Notes: generated by a model not told the origin, from the sequence alone. Shown: positions 52,578 through 62,435, numbered from the stretch's first letter. The stretch is DNA of 64,000 nt from Bacillus sp. EB600 (GCF_024494385.1 NZ_JAEVLT010000001.1:62001-126000); one strand, 5' to 3'. Program-made: numbers and translations.

Positions 52578-54806
52578 ATGGAACAATGGCAAGGTTTTGA
52601 AAAAGGAACATGGACAAAAGAGGTTAACGTTCGCGATTTTATTTTGAAGAACTTTACCCCTTATGTAGGTAATGACTCTTTTCTAACTGAAGCAACTACT
52701 GCAACAAAACAGCTGTGGGAACAGGTAATGGAACTTTCCAGTCAAGAGAGAGAAAATGGCGGCGTACTGGATATGGATACAAAAAACGTCTCGACGATTA
52801 CTTCACACGGACCTGGTTACTTAAATGAAGAACTTGAAAAAGTAGTCGGTGTCCAAACCGATAAACCATTTAAACGCTCACTTCAAATTTTCGGTGGAGT
52901 GAAAATGGCTAAACAAGCCTTAGCAGAATACGGATATGAATTAGATAAAGAAGTTGAAAAGGTTTTTACTGACTACCGCAAAACTCATAACCAAGGTGTA
53001 TTTGATGCCTATACACCAGAAATGAGAGCAGCACGCCACGTTGGAATTATTATCGGACTTCCTGATGCCTACGGCCGAGGCCGCATTATCGGCGATTACC
53101 GCCGTGTAGCTCTCTACGGTATTAACTTCTTAATTGAAGAAAAGAAAAAAGACCTAAACGGTACTACTAAAGTTATGAGCGAAGATGTGATCAGACAAAG
53201 AGAAGAAATCTCTGAACAAATAAGAGCATTGAATGAATTAAAACAAATGGCTCAAAGCTATGGATTTGATATTTCAAGACCGGCTTCTAACACTGTTGAA
53301 GCATTCCAATGGTTATATTTTGGATATCTGGGTGCTGTTAAGCAACAAAATGGTGCAGCAATGAGTTTAGGAAGAGTTTCAACATTCTTAGATATTTATG
53401 TACAAAGGGATATAGAGAATGCTCTTCTGACTGAGCAGGAAGCTCAGGAAATTGTCGACCACTTTGTCATGAAGTTGCGTTTAGTAAAATTTGCCCGTAC
53501 GCCAGAGTATAATGAACTATACAGCGGAGACCCAACATGGGTAACGGAATCAATTGGCGGAATGGCAGAAGATGGACGTCCGCTTGTTACGAAAAACTCT
53601 TTCCGTTTCTTACACACATTACGTAATTTAGGACCAGCTCCAGAGCCAAACTTGACTGTTTTATGGTCAAAGCGTCTTCCTGAAAACTTCAAGAAGTTCT
53701 GTGCAAAGGTGTCCACTGAAACAAGTGCTATTCAATATGAAAATGATGATATCATGCGCCCTCAGTACGGCGATGATTATGGTATCGCATGCTGCGTATC
53801 TGCAATGGAAATCGGAAAACAAATGCAGTTCTTCGGTGCACGTGCAAATTTAGCAAAAGCCCTTCTATATGCTATTAATGGAAATGTAGATGAAAAACAC
53901 AAAGTTCAGGTTGGCCCTGCAACAGCCCCTATTACTTCAGATGTTCTAGATTACAATGAAGTGATGGAAAAGTTTGATAATACGATGGATTGGTTAGCAG
54001 GTCTTTATATTAACACCTTAAATATCATCCATTATATGCATGACAAGTATTGTTATGAAAGTATTGAAATGGCCCTTCACGATACAAAAATTATCCGCAC
54101 CATGGCAACAGGAATTGCCGGTTTGAGCGTTGTTGCAGACTCTTTAAGCGCAATTAAATATGCGAAAGTAAGACCAATCCGAGATGAAAATGGAATTGTT
54201 GTAGATTTTGAAGTAGAAGGAGATTTCCCTAAATACGGAAATAACGATGATCGCGTTGACAGCATTGCAGTAGAACTTGTTAAGAGTTTCATGAAGAAAC
54301 TCCGTAAAAACAAAACATACCGCGATTCAATTCAAACGATGTCTATTCTTACCATTACTTCTAACGTTGTTTACGGTAAGAAAACTGGCAACACACCAGA
54401 TGGCCGCCGTGCCGGCGAACCACTTGCACCAGGAGCAAATCCAATGCATGGCCGTGATACTCATGGTGCTCTGGCTTCCCTTTCATCAGTTGCTAAAATT
54501 CCTTACAGCTATTCAATGGATGGTATTTCAAATACATTCTCGATTGTTCCAAAAGCTCTAGGAAAAGATGAAGACAGTCAGGTAAATAACTTAGTGGCTA
54601 TGTTAGATGGATATACTGTTAAAGAAGGACACCATCTAAATGTCAATGTATTAAATAAAGAAACATTGTTGGATGCCATGGAACATCCTGAAGAATATCC
54701 GCAATTAACGATTCGTGTTTCTGGTTATGCTGTAAACTTTATTAAACTAACAAGAGAACAGCAATTAGATGTAATTAATAGAACATTCCATGAGTCTATT
54801 GCCTAA
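52578..54806 (+). CDS. pflB: pyruvate formate-lyase (formate C-acetyltransferase)
   Basis: 742 residues from the ATG at 52578 (AGAGG nine bases upstream; the ATG at 52572 is too close). It splits pyruvate with CoA into acetyl-CoA and formate through a glycyl radical. The adjacent catalytic Cys405-Cys406 (GIACCVSAM) and the radical Gly716 in RVSGYAVNF are present, as is [19 protein letters not shown]. pflA follows 250 bases downstream beyond a palindromic repeat. The formate made is the substrate of the fdhF product in this window. Confidence 0.96.
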   Translation: MEQWQGFEKGTWTKEVNVRDFILKNFTPYVGNDSFLTEATTATKQLWEQVMELSSQERENGGVLDMDTKNVSTITSHGPGYLNEELEKVVGVQTDKPFKRSLQIFGGVKMAKQALAEYGYELDKEVEKVFTDYRKTHNQGVFDAYTPEMRAARHVGIIIGLPDAYGRGRIIGDYRRVALYGINFLIEEKKKDLNGTTKVMSEDVIRQREEISEQIRALNELKQMAQSYGFDISRPASNTVEAFQWLYFGYLGAVKQQNGAAMSLGRVSTFLDIYVQRDIENALLTEQEAQEIVDHFVMKLRLVKFARTPEYNELYSGDPTWVTESIGGMAEDGRPLVTKNSFRFLHTLRNLGPAPEPNLTVLWSKRLPENFKKFCAKVSTETSAIQYENDDIMRPQYGDDYGIACCVSAMEIGKQMQFFGARANLAKALLYAINGNVDEKHKVQVGPATAPITSDVLDYNEVMEKFDNTMDWLAGLYINTLNIIHYMHDKYCYESIEMALHDTKIIRTMATGIAGLSVVADSLSAIKYAKVRPIRDENGIVVDFEVEGDFPKYGNNDDRVDSIAVELVKSFMKKLRKNKTYRDSIQTMSILTITSNVVYGKKTGNTPDGRRAGEPLAPGANPMHGRDTHGALASLSSVAKIPYSYSMDGISNTFSIVPKALGKDEDSQVNNLVAMLDGYTVKEGHHLNVNVLNKETLLDAMEHPEEYPQLTIRVSGYAVNFIKLTREQQLDVINRTFHESIA

Positions 54807-54831
54807 GACTTCGGATGTGTTGAACTTGTCT

Positions 54832-54988
54832 GTTGATTTCCGCTTCAGGCGCTTCGCTTTCCGCGGGCAGTCCGGGGAGCCTCCTCTGCGCTGGGGCGCC
54901 TGCGGGGTCTCCCCTGCCCTGTACTCCCGCAGGAGTCTCGCGCCTTCCGCTCCAATCAACAAAATCAACAATGACCTTTAACACAGCC
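54832..54988. repeat. long GC-rich palindromic Bacillaceae repeat between pflB and pflA
   Basis: Ends GTTGAT (54832) and ATCAAC (54955-54960) enclose a GC-rich, imperfectly self-complementary interior (GGCGCTTCGC..., CTCCCGCAGGAGTCTCGCGC). The 28 bases that follow (54961-54988) are identical to 14886-14913. Composition is far above the local GC level. Confidence 0.8.
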
Positions 54989-55054
54989 AAAACTTTGGGA
55001 AGCGATTTTAAATAGCCGCTCCCCTGCCTATTCAATTGAAGGGAGATTTTATAA

Positions 55055-55810
55055 ATGATAATCGGAAATATTCATTCCACTGAGAGCTTTGGAACAGTTG
55101 ACGGACCAGGAATACGATACGTGGTATTTACTCAGGGGTGTCTGCTCCGCTGTCAATTTTGCCATAATGCAGATACTTGGGAGATCGGGACTGGAAAACT
55201 AATGTCCGTTTCGGAGATTATCAGTGATGTAAAATCTTATCTCCCTTTTATTGAGGCTTCCGGTGGCGGAATAACTGTCAGCGGTGGTGAACCCTTGCTG
55301 CAAATCCCTTTCCTAATCGATTTGTTTAAAGAATGCAAAAAATTGGGAGTTCATACATGCATTGATTCTTCCGGGGGATGTTTTTCCAATAAGGAACAAT
55401 TCCAGAAAAACCTGAAGGAGTTACTGAAATATACCGATCTTATTTTACTCGATTTAAAGCATATTGACCGTAAAAAACATGTAAAGCTGACCGGGATGGC
55501 CAATGACCATATTCTGGAATTTGCAAAATTTCTTTCAGATCGAAAAACCCCTGTTTGGATTCGCCATGTTTTAGTTCCAACTGTAACCGATGATCCTGAA
55601 GACCTGCAAAAGCTTGGCGAATTCATTGGGACTCTCGAAAATGTTCAAAAGGTGGAAATTCTTCCCTATCACAAGCTCGGCGTTTATAAATGGGAGGCCC
55701 TTTCGCATGATTATCCGTTAAAAAATGTGGATCCACCCAGCGCAGAAAAGGTTACCTTTGCTTATAACATGTTAACCCAATCATTGAGGCAACCGTCGAT
55801 TACAAAATAA
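55055..55810 (+). CDS. pflA: pyruvate formate-lyase activating enzyme
   Basis: 251 residues, GAAGGGAGATTTTATAA upstream. Radical-SAM cluster motif CLLRCQFC (CxxxCxxC) at about residues 29-36, then the [15 protein letters not shown] segment and LLDLKHID. It makes the glycyl radical on PflB using SAM and an electron. Distance to pflB and the repeat between them suggest either co-transcription through the repeat or a separate promoter. Confidence 0.95.
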   Translation: MIIGNIHSTESFGTVDGPGIRYVVFTQGCLLRCQFCHNADTWEIGTGKLMSVSEIISDVKSYLPFIEASGGGITVSGGEPLLQIPFLIDLFKECKKLGVHTCIDSSGGCFSNKEQFQKNLKELLKYTDLILLDLKHIDRKKHVKLTGMANDHILEFAKFLSDRKTPVWIRHVLVPTVTDDPEDLQKLGEFIGTLENVQKVEILPYHKLGVYKWEALSHDYPLKNVDPPSAEKVTFAYNMLTQSLRQPSITK

Positions 55811-55825
55811 CTTTTAACGATTGCC

Positions 55826-55865
55826 TAAAACACTGATTCATAATTGAATCGGTGTTTTGTTTTAC
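55826..55865 (+). terminator. terminator of pflA
   Basis: AAAACACTGATTCA TAAT TGAATCGGTGTTTT followed by GTTTTAC. Confidence 0.88.
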
Positions 55866-55964
55866 AAAACAGTGACAATCCTTTCATCTGCAAACTTTTT
55901 TGATAAATTTATAGTATCGTAATGTTGAATATCATACTAACGTTTGCAAAAGAAAGGTGAAAAC

Positions 55965-56693
55965 ATGTACTCCTTGTTAAGCTCCATTAGCCAATTTCTA
56001 AGTAGTCCCTTTTTTGTCTTGCTTAATAATACAAAACAGCTTCCCCTTCTTGCTGCCTTTTTACTAGGGTTAATCGGTGCACTTGCCCCCTGTCAGCTTA
56101 CAGGCAATATTAGTGCGATTACTTTCTATGGAAACAAAAGTCTGCAAACAAAAAAGCAATGGTTTGAAGCATTTATGTTTATCCTTGGCAAGGTGGTTGC
56201 TTTCTCAGGTTTAGGGTTAGCTGTATGGCTAATAGGTCACGAGTTTCAAACATCGATTACTAGCTTTTTTGCTGTCTTTCGGAAGTTAATGGGCCCATTT
56301 ATTATCCTCTTAGGTCTATTTTTGGTTGGTATTTTTAAGCTAAACTGGCTGAATCGCCTCTTCTCCCTTATTCCTAAGCAATCTAGCGGAGGAGTGTGGG
56401 GTTCGTTTCTGATGGGTATTAGTTTTTCGGTTGCATTTTGCCCGACGATGTTTGTCCTTTTCTTTCTTACTTTAATGCCGCTAGTACTAGCCACATCATA
56501 TGGTGCTTTTTTACCATCTATTTTTGCAATCGGTACCTCCCTGCCGCTGATAATTTTTATGGTTATTATTTGGTTTCTAGGTTTCAATGGTTCTCTAATG
56601 AAAAAAAGCAGAAAAATTGGCTTGACCGTACAAAAATCAGCTGGCTTCTTTCTTATCATTATGGGCATTTTTGATACAATCACTTATTGGTGA
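55965..56693 (+). CDS. CcdA/DsbD-like thiol-reductant transporter
   Basis: 242 residues from the ATG at 55965 (GAAAGGTGAAAAC upstream). Six to seven membrane segments with two opposed Cys: GLIGALAPCQLTGN and SVAFCPTMFV. These match the paired APC/FCP Cys of the CcdA/DsbD membrane domain, which pass electrons across the membrane for cytochrome c or oxidase assembly. The family also resembles SafE-type sulfite exporters. Monocistronic. Confidence 0.82.
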   Translation: MYSLLSSISQFLSSPFFVLLNNTKQLPLLAAFLLGLIGALAPCQLTGNISAITFYGNKSLQTKKQWFEAFMFILGKVVAFSGLGLAVWLIGHEFQTSITSFFAVFRKLMGPFIILLGLFLVGIFKLNWLNRLFSLIPKQSSGGVWGSFLMGISFSVAFCPTMFVLFFLTLMPLVLATSYGAFLPSIFAIGTSLPLIIFMVIIWFLGFNGSLMKKSRKIGLTVQKSAGFFLIIMGIFDTITYW

Positions 56694-56885
56694 TGCAAAT
56701 CTGTTAAACTATTAATGTGGTAGTATCTTCAATTTTCGTTATTTCATAAGGATTAAATTGATTCTTTCTTCTTTCTCCTATATACTCATATATGCGGCAA
56801 AAAAACAGAGGCGCAGCCTAATTTCTGCACAATCAGAATTTATTGTATAGAAATATTGATTAGCCAACAAGTGAGGTGAATAGTT

Positions 56886-57176
56886 TTGTTACAGATGATT
56901 ATTGATTCAGCCGATATCAATACCCTAAACGCACTTTATATCAGTATTTCGATTGGGATTACGCTCAAATTTTTTTGGGCTTGGAATGTCAAATTTGCAT
57001 TTATCGGTTCTCTTTCTAATCCTGCAAGTGGAAAAATTATTCACCCATTTTACTTTTATAAGAAAAGAAGCCGGCTTAATCAAAACTTTATTCTAACTCG
57101 CATTGTTAAATATATTCGTAGACAAAAATATTCTCAGGATGATTCTGAAAAGCCTATTTCCTGCTGTTTTATTTAA
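56886..57176 (+). CDS. hypothetical protein, 96 aa (TTG start)
   Basis: TTG at 56886 with GTGAGGTGAATAG upstream. One or two hydrophobic segments (ALYISISIGITLKFFWAW), then KFAFIGSLSNPASGKIIHPF and a basic tail with CCFI at the end. No family recognised. It ends 31 bases before yidC and could be co-transcribed with it. Confidence 0.5.
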   Translation: MLQMIIDSADINTLNALYISISIGITLKFFWAWNVKFAFIGSLSNPASGKIIHPFYFYKKRSRLNQNFILTRIVKYIRRQKYSQDDSEKPISCCFI

Positions 57177-57207
57177 GACATCATCTTACAACTTTTCAGG
57201 AGGAAAT

Positions 57208-58023
57208 ATGAAAATTAAACGTTCAACAATTACAACAATAATCCTATTAGCAGTAACTACCTTATTATTATCAGCATGTTCAGCCCAAGGCGGAAGCAAT
57301 ACTGGATTTTTCAACCATTATTTCGTGGAACCCTTCCGAATCTCGATTCATGCCGTAGCAGCTCTGTTCAATGGAAGCTTTGGCTTATCGATTATTTTCA
57401 TTACGCTCATTATTAGATTGGTCTTAGCGCCATTAATGTTAAGACAGTATAAAACGCAAATGGCAATGAAAGAAAAAATGGATCGCTTGAAGCCTGAAAT
57501 GGATGTCATCCAAAAGAAAATAAAAACAGAAACTGATGCAAAAAAGAAACAAGAATTACAGCAGGAAATGATGGGCCTTTATTCAAAACATGGTGTAAAT
57601 CCGCTAAATATGGGCTGTTTACCAATTTTGATTCAAATGCCAATTTTAACAGGTTTCTATTACGCAATTCGTGGGTCTAAGGAAATTGCTTCCCACTCCT
57701 TTTTATGGTTTAACCTTGGCCACCCAGATATCGCTTTAACGCTCATTGCCGGTGTCATTTATTACTTTCAATTTAAAGTCTCACAAACAACCATGCCTGC
57801 TGCCCAGCAGGCACAAATGAAATACATGGGACTGATGTCACCGATTATGATCGTTATGTTTTCATTTCAAGCTCCTGCAGCCCTCCCTCTTTATTGGGTG
57901 GTTGGTGGTATGTTCTTAATTATTCAAACATATGTAAGCAGAAAGCTATATCCTGCACCTACACCAGCGGCCGAAGTAATTGTAGAGAAGAACGTTGCAA
58001 CGAAAAAAAGAAAGAAGCATTAA
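57208..58023 (+). CDS. YidC/Oxa1-family membrane insertase lipoprotein (SpoIIIJ/YqjG-like)
   Basis: 271 residues from the ATG at 57208 (CAGGAGGAAAT upstream). Signal peptide ends LLLSACSAQGG (lipid Cys). Five-helix YidC core: IIFITLIIRLVLAPLMLRQYKTQMAMKEKM with the hydrophilic-groove Arg, a coiled cytosolic loop (KPEMDVIQKKIKTE...LYSKHGVNPLNMGCLPILIQMPIL) and LMSPIMIVMFSFQAPAALPLYWVVGG. It inserts membrane proteins with or without Sec. Bacilli have two paralogues (SpoIIIJ and YqjG); which one this is cannot be decided. Confidence 0.93.
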   Translation: MKIKRSTITTIILLAVTTLLLSACSAQGGSNTGFFNHYFVEPFRISIHAVAALFNGSFGLSIIFITLIIRLVLAPLMLRQYKTQMAMKEKMDRLKPEMDVIQKKIKTETDAKKKQELQQEMMGLYSKHGVNPLNMGCLPILIQMPILTGFYYAIRGSKEIASHSFLWFNLGHPDIALTLIAGVIYYFQFKVSQTTMPAAQQAQMKYMGLMSPIMIVMFSFQAPAALPLYWVVGGMFLIIQTYVSRKLYPAPTPAAEVIVEKNVATKKRKKH

Positions 58024-58047
58024 GTTTCATGCTTCTTTCTTTTTTTA
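58008..58047 (+). terminator. terminator of the yidC gene
   Basis: AGAAAGAAGCAT/ATGCTTCTTTCT with seven T; the stem begins in the last codons. Confidence 0.9.
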
Positions 58048-58401
58048 TATTATGTTTTTTCCAATCACTATTCCGACATAGGCTAGCCCAACTCCAAAAA
58101 TATAACTAATTGCCAAATATGTATAAAAATAACTAATTTTCTTCTTTTTCCTTAATTGTTCTGACTCAAGCTTGAAGGTCGAAAAGGTTGTAAATGCCCC
58201 CAAAAAACCTATACCAAGCAGGAAATAGCTATGCCCTTTCACTTGCATTCCTGCTACCAATCCTAAAAGAAAGGCGCCTATCAAATTCACTACCAACGTA
58301 CCAATTGGAAATATTCTCTTCTTTTGCAAGCTTCTTGATAAAATAAACCGGCAAATCGCTCCAAAAAAGCCGCCTGCAGCTACCCAAAAACTCTCAATCA
58401 T
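58045..58401 (-). CDS. crcB: fluoride channel FluC/CrcB, second subunit
   Basis: 118 residues, four membrane helices. GGFFGAICRFILSRSL, GTLVVNLIGAFLLG and GFLGAFTTFSTFKLES (TTFST signature) are FluC motifs. It exports fluoride as a dual-topology dimer. The ATG directly abuts the stop of the upstream paralogue, so the two subunits are co-translated and probably form a heterodimer. Confidence 0.93.
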   Translation of the reverse strand: MIESFWVAAGGFFGAICRFILSRSLQKKRIFPIGTLVVNLIGAFLLGLVAGMQVKGHSYFLLGIGFLGAFTTFSTFKLESEQLRKKKKISYFYTYLAISYIFGVGLAYVGIVIGKNII

Positions 58402-58791
58402 TCAGCACTCCCCCATTTTACTATTTTTTTCGCCAAGTCTCATTCCCAGTTTGACAAACAAAAGACCGCCAAATAAGCTCGCAGCCATATATAACAAACC
58501 AGAAATATAGGCACCTTGTTCGATTAGTTTAACAGTATCCACACAAAAGGTCGAAAAGGTGGTATAAGAACCCACAACACCACTTGTAAAAGCAGTTAAA
58601 AAATAGGGATGGAGCTTTTGACGTACGACAAAGCGATTAGTAAACCACCCCAGCAAAAAGGCTCCTGTTACATTAATCAAAAGGGTCCCTAATGGGAAAT
58701 TTTCATTCCAAAGATAGGAAGTTACTGATGCTAAGCAATACCGCAGTATACTGCCCACAATCCCGCCGATGCCAATAAATAGGTAAATCAA
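58402..58791 (-). CDS. crcB: fluoride channel FluC/CrcB, first subunit (TTG start)
   Basis: 129 residues from a TTG at 58789-58791 with GAGGTG six bases upstream; the ATG at 58827 lacks a ribosome site. FIGIGGIVGSILRYCLAS, FPLGTLLINVTGAFLLGW and TSGVVGSYTTFSTFCVD are FluC motifs. First gene of the pair. I looked for the fluoride (crcB) riboswitch upstream and did not see its conserved elements. Confidence 0.9.
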   Translation of the reverse strand: MIYLFIGIGGIVGSILRYCLASVTSYLWNENFPLGTLLINVTGAFLLGWFTNRFVVRQKLHPYFLTAFTSGVVGSYTTFSTFCVDTVKLIEQGAYISGLLYMAASLFGGLLFVKLGMRLGEKNSKMGEC

Positions 58792-58930
58792 ACAAAACAC
58801 CTCGATAATGGATTTTTCAAATATCATATTTTAGCATAACAAATTTTCTTGATTTCACGAATCAATCCTGCATAGTTTTTTAACGAATTGGCATCCTATT
58901 TTTGAACAAACATGAAAGGGGACTATAAAC

Positions 58931-59518
58931 ATGAAGTTAAAGTTATTTATGATTGGATCGATTTTACTCAGTATTGGAATAGCCGGCTGTGCAAGAAACA
59001 ATGTGAATGATGACAATGTCGCCTATCGAAATAAAAATGGAATGCAGCCTACCAGGGTAGATTATCCAAATCGTCCCGGGGTAAGAGATGTTAATGACAC
59101 AAATCTTAATAGAACGGATTTGCGCGACAATAACGGAAATGTTGTTAGAAACGACAACGGTATCGTAAATAATGACAACGACGGAAGATCAAGAATGCGT
59201 ATAGCAGATCAAGCTGCAAACAAAGTTGCTGATATGCGCGAGGTGGACTCCGCAAATATCATTGTTACCGATAACAATGCTTATGCGGCTGTAAAGCTTG
59301 CAAATGGGGAAAAATTAACAAACGGCCTTGAAAAAAGGATTTCTTCAAAAGTAAAATCAGTAGACCGGGACATCGACCGTGTGTTTGTCTCTGCGAATCC
59401 AGACTTTTATAACCATATGCGCGGTTACGCAAATGATATAAGAGCAGGAAAGCCTGTGTCAGGATTTTTCACTGAATTTTCGCAAACAGTCCGCAGAGTT
59501 TTCCCTGATGTAAAATAG
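58931..59518 (+). CDS. YhcN/YlaJ-family sporulation lipoprotein
   Basis: 195 residues, GAAAGGGGACTATAAAC upstream. The signal peptide ends in IGIAGCA (lipid Cys). A long Asn/Asp/Arg-rich linker (about 25-90) is followed by the YhcN/YlaJ domain: DQAANKVADMREVDSANIIVTDNNAYAAVKL and ISSKVKSVDRDIDRVFVSANPDFYNHM. Such proteins sit in the forespore or spore inner membrane and aid germination or outgrowth. Confidence 0.92.
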   Translation: MKLKLFMIGSILLSIGIAGCARNNVNDDNVAYRNKNGMQPTRVDYPNRPGVRDVNDTNLNRTDLRDNNGNVVRNDNGIVNNDNDGRSRMRIADQAANKVADMREVDSANIIVTDNNAYAAVKLANGEKLTNGLEKRISSKVKSVDRDIDRVFVSANPDFYNHMRGYANDIRAGKPVSGFFTEFSQTVRRVFPDVK

Positions 59519-59529
59519 AAAAGAGTACA

Positions 59530-59570
59530 AAAAAGAAATGCCTGGCCATATGGCTAGGCATTTCTTTTAG
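59530..59570. terminator. bidirectional terminator between yhcN-type gene and the DUF6501-like gene
   Basis: AAAGAAATGCCT/AGGCATTTCTTT (59532-59567) with an inner GGCCATATGGC; overlaps the stop of the convergent gene. Confidence 0.9.
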
Positions 59571-59770
59571 GCATTCTGGAAATATTCCTTATAAAATCCG
59601 CCGACTTTTCCGGTATTATCAATAATAAAATAAAATTCCTCTGTTTCATTCTTAACTTCGTAGATCTTACCAGTGGTTAACGCATGATTAACAATATATT
59701 TTTTTGCATCTGTATGAACACATTTTACCTTTTTTACTGTTTTCCGATCGTGCCATGTTAAATGAATCAT
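59567..59770 (-). CDS. DUF6501-like small protein, 67 aa
   Basis: ATG at 59768-59770 with AAAGGGTGGC upstream; the frame to 59818 lacks a ribosome site. MIHLTWHDRKTVKKVKCVHTDAKKYIVNH...IDNTGKVGGFYKEYFQ matches a small conserved Bacillaceae family of unknown function (annotated DUF6501, from memory). Beta-rich, one Cys and several His. Confidence 0.75.
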   Translation of the reverse strand: MIHLTWHDRKTVKKVKCVHTDAKKYIVNHALTTGKIYEVKNETEEFYFIIDNTGKVGGFYKEYFQNA

Positions 59771-60015
59771 TTTTGCCACCCTTTCTAGTTTTGTCCATCT
59801 TTTAGTATAATAAGGCAACTGTTTCGTTGCAACATTATTTATAGGTGCTCCTCATTTTGATCTGCCAGCCCTTAAAAATACGGATTGACCACCACCATTT
59901 TTAAATAATAGTCTAATTTATGAAAAATTTCCAATGGGTCTTTTCAAATTTTAAAAAAACCATTACAATATAAAAAACTGAATATTAAATCCATTTTCCG
60001 GGGAGGCATTTTAGA

Positions 60016-60162
60016 TTGAAAATAATGAGTAACGAACAGTTGATCGTTTCGTATCGGGATGCATTGAAATCTGGCAAGGAAAAAGAATGGATTAGGATTT
60101 TGAAGGATGAAATTGTCCGTCGAGGATTAACTCCGATTAAAGAACGAGCAATGAATACCTAA
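60016..60162 (+). CDS. sda: Sda, checkpoint inhibitor of sporulation kinases
   Basis: 48 residues from a TTG at 60016, nine bases after GGGGAGG; the ATG at 60025 would give 45 residues. (M)KIMSNEQLIVSYRDALKSG...WIRILKDEIVRRGLTPIK follows the Sda helical hairpin (S-x-E-x-L-x-x-S-Y...F-x-x-x-L-x-x-E-I-x-R-R). Sda binds the DHp domain of KinA-type kinases and blocks Spo0A activation when replication is disturbed. The PAS-PAS kinase at 37597 is a conceivable target. No clear DnaA boxes were seen upstream. Confidence 0.88.
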   Translation: MKIMSNEQLIVSYRDALKSGKEKEWIRILKDEIVRRGLTPIKERAMNT

Positions 60163-60194
60163 ACGTAAAGTGATTTCACTGAAATTTTAGAATA

Positions 60195-60240
60195 AAGAAC
60201 AAAAAACAACAACTGCAAACGTTGTTGTTTTTTGTTCTAG
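60195..60240 (+). terminator. terminator of sda
   Basis: AGAACAAAAAACAACAAC pairs with GTTGTTGTTTTTTGTTCT: an 18-bp stem. Confidence 0.92.
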
Positions 60241-60266
60241 CTCCAGCGGCGCTTGCACTTTTGTTA
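60237..60266. repeat. short piece of a dispersed repeat
   Basis: CTAGCTCCAGCGGCGCTTGC then ACTTTTGTT resembles the right end of the repeat at 47155-47275. Appears truncated. Confidence 0.45.
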
Positions 60267-60280
60267 TTTACCTGCTGCGA

Positions 60281-61696
60281 TTAGAACTTTGCAAAATCAT
60301 GGTCTGGTAAAATAACGGTGACCTTTGTTCCTTTCCCTTCTTGACTCTCAATGATAATGTCCCCATTATATTTTGAAATGATTCTTTTTGCGATTGAAAG
60401 CCCCAATCCGGTTCCGCCATTTTCACGGCTTCGAGCTTTATCTACTCGATAAAAACGGTTAAATACATCTGAAACATGTTCTTTTGGTATACCTATTCCA
60501 AAATCTTCAACTACAAGGATCGTTTCATGTTTGGATTGTTTTGCGATGATCTGAATTTTATTGTTTTCTCCCGAATACTTTATTGCATTGTCCAATAAAA
60601 TAATCAGAATTTGCTGCAGGTGCTGTTCTATTATCCAAATCATCCTTAATGGATGTCCCACCTTTAAATCAAATTGAAAGTCTGGATGAATCATTCCCAA
60701 ATTTTTAACAAGCTTTTGCAGCATCTGCTCAATATCCACTATTTCTAGTGCCATAGACGTTCTAAGATTTTCTGCTCTTGTTAGCTCAAGTAAATCAACA
60801 ACCAGTTTTTTCAACCTCGATACTTCATAGAGTGAAGCATTAAGTGATTCATCAAGGATAGCGGGATCTTTTTTACCCCAACGATTTAATAACGAGAGAT
60901 GCCCTTCCAGAATCGATACAGGCGTTCTTAATTCATGTGAAGCATCTTCAATAAATTGTTTTTGGTGGATAAATGAATGTTCTATCTGGTCCATCATTTC
61001 ATTAAAAAGAATGGAAAGGTCGCTAAGCTCATCTTTTTGTTTATATACATCCATTCTTCCTTGAAAGCCGGTTTCTTTAATACTTTTCATGGTGTCAGCT
61101 AGATTCCTGATCGGCCTGAGAAGCTGCTTAGCGAGAAAAAAGCCGCATAAAGCACTAAAGAGAATAGCTGCAACACCAAAGCCTAACATGACAACAGAGA
61201 GGTGGTCCATCATTTTTTGATAGGAATTTAATTCTCGGACAATTTCGATGGTTCCCGTAAAGCCGTTCACTTTTAAAGGATACTTGGCTACGATTGCTTC
61301 ATTATCCTCTGTTGTAATTTTTTCAAGCTTTTGCTTCGTAACAGGGGCAGGTTCTAACACCGGAAACACTCCATTTTTATCGGAAACAAGTATCTTTCCT
61401 TTAACAGTATAGATGCGGATAAGCTGATCCTTGTCGTTCATCTTTTTTATAAACTGATTACTGTCTCTAATATCATCTTCCGTCAGTATCTTACCTTGGC
61501 CCTTATAATAAGTTGTAATATCCGCTATTGTTTTTTTAACAATCAGCTCTTCGCGTGTCAACATCCACTTAGAAACAGAATTGTATTCCAATAGACTAAA
61601 AAGAGAAAACGTCAGAAATATGGCGACTGACCCACTCAAAATTAATTTTGTTTGCCAGGAACCTTTTTGAGAAAGTCTTCGTAAATTCGTTATCAT
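60281..61696 (-). CDS. HAMP-containing sensor histidine kinase
   Basis: 471 residues. Two membrane helices (about 18-36 and 165-190) enclose an extracytoplasmic sensor domain; HAMP (about 190-243) precedes HisKA FIEDASHELRTPVSILEGHL and HATPase boxes LLDNAIKYSGENN, VEDFGIGIPKEHV and RENGGTGLGLSIAKRI. It overlaps its response regulator by four bases. Most like the YkoH/ArlS group. Signal unknown. Confidence 0.92.
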   Translation of the reverse strand: MITNLRRLSQKGSWQTKLILSGSVAIFLTFSLFSLLEYNSVSKWMLTREELIVKKTIADITTYYKGQGKILTEDDIRDSNQFIKKMNDKDQLIRIYTVKGKILVSDKNGVFPVLEPAPVTKQKLEKITTEDNEAIVAKYPLKVNGFTGTIEIVRELNSYQKMMDHLSVVMLGFGVAAILFSALCGFFLAKQLLRPIRNLADTMKSIKETGFQGRMDVYKQKDELSDLSILFNEMMDQIEHSFIHQKQFIEDASHELRTPVSILEGHLSLLNRWGKKDPAILDESLNASLYEVSRLKKLVVDLLELTRAENLRTSMALEIVDIEQMLQKLVKNLGMIHPDFQFDLKVGHPLRMIWIIEQHLQQILIILLDNAIKYSGENNKIQIIAKQSKHETILVVEDFGIGIPKEHVSDVFNRFYRVDKARSRENGGTGLGLSIAKRIISKYNGDIIIESQEGKGTKVTVILPDHDFAKF

Positions 61697-62385
61697 CTCA
61701 TCACGTACCCTGTACCACGGATTGTTTGGATATAACTTGCATCATTTTGATTGTCAATTTTGTTTCTTAAGTAGCGAACATACACATCAACTACGTTTGT
61801 CTCGACTCCAGTATTGTATCCCCACACCTTATTTAAAAGTACTTCCCTTGTTAGAACGATATTGATATTTCTCATAAAAATCACTAATAAATCAAACTCC
61901 CGCTTTGTAAGAGCAATTATTTGATCCCCTTTTTTAACAACACATGATTCTAATTCAACAGATAGGTCTTTAAAGGTTAAGGTGGTTAATTCTTTTGAGG
62001 ATAATGCTCCTACTCGTCGAAGCAATGACCTTAATCTTGCTAAAAGTTCTTCGATAGCAAACGGCTTCACAAGATAATCATCCGCACCGCTGTCAAGTCC
62101 TGAAACACGATCAAGTACATTGTCTCTTGCCGTAATCATGATGATTGGAACCGTTTTATTGGCTTGTCTTAGTCTCCTGCACACCTCTAAACCATTTAAT
62201 TCTGGCAACATCAAATCTAATAGGATAGCATCCCATTCTTCTGACAGCGACAGATTAAAGCCGCTTCTCCCATCAAAACAAACCCTAGTTTCATATCCTT
62301 CATATTGCAGTTCAAGCTCAATAAACCTAGATAAATTTTTTTCATCTTCAATAATTAAGATCCTTGGCATCCTATTCACACTCAC
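61693..62385 (-). CDS. OmpR/PhoB-family response regulator
   Basis: 230 residues (225 if the ATG five codons in is used; no strong ribosome site favours either). Receiver domain with IIEDEKN, phosphoacceptor Asp in AILLDLMLPELNG, the Thr in MITARD and Lys in LVKPFAIEELLAR. The C-terminal winged helix has LTKREFDLLVIFMRN...TREVLLNKVWGYNTGVETNVVDVYVRYLRNKID. Partner of the overlapping kinase. Resembles YkoG/ArlR. Confidence 0.93.
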   Translation of the reverse strand: MSVNRMPRILIIEDEKNLSRFIELELQYEGYETRVCFDGRSGFNLSLSEEWDAILLDLMLPELNGLEVCRRLRQANKTVPIIMITARDNVLDRVSGLDSGADDYLVKPFAIEELLARLRSLLRRVGALSSKELTTLTFKDLSVELESCVVKKGDQIIALTKREFDLLVIFMRNINIVLTREVLLNKVWGYNTGVETNVVDVYVRYLRNKIDNQNDASYIQTIRGTGYVMR

Positions 62386-62435
62386 ACTTTAAATTTTTTA
62401 AAATCATTTTAATGGAAGATTATAAAATTGCCTAA

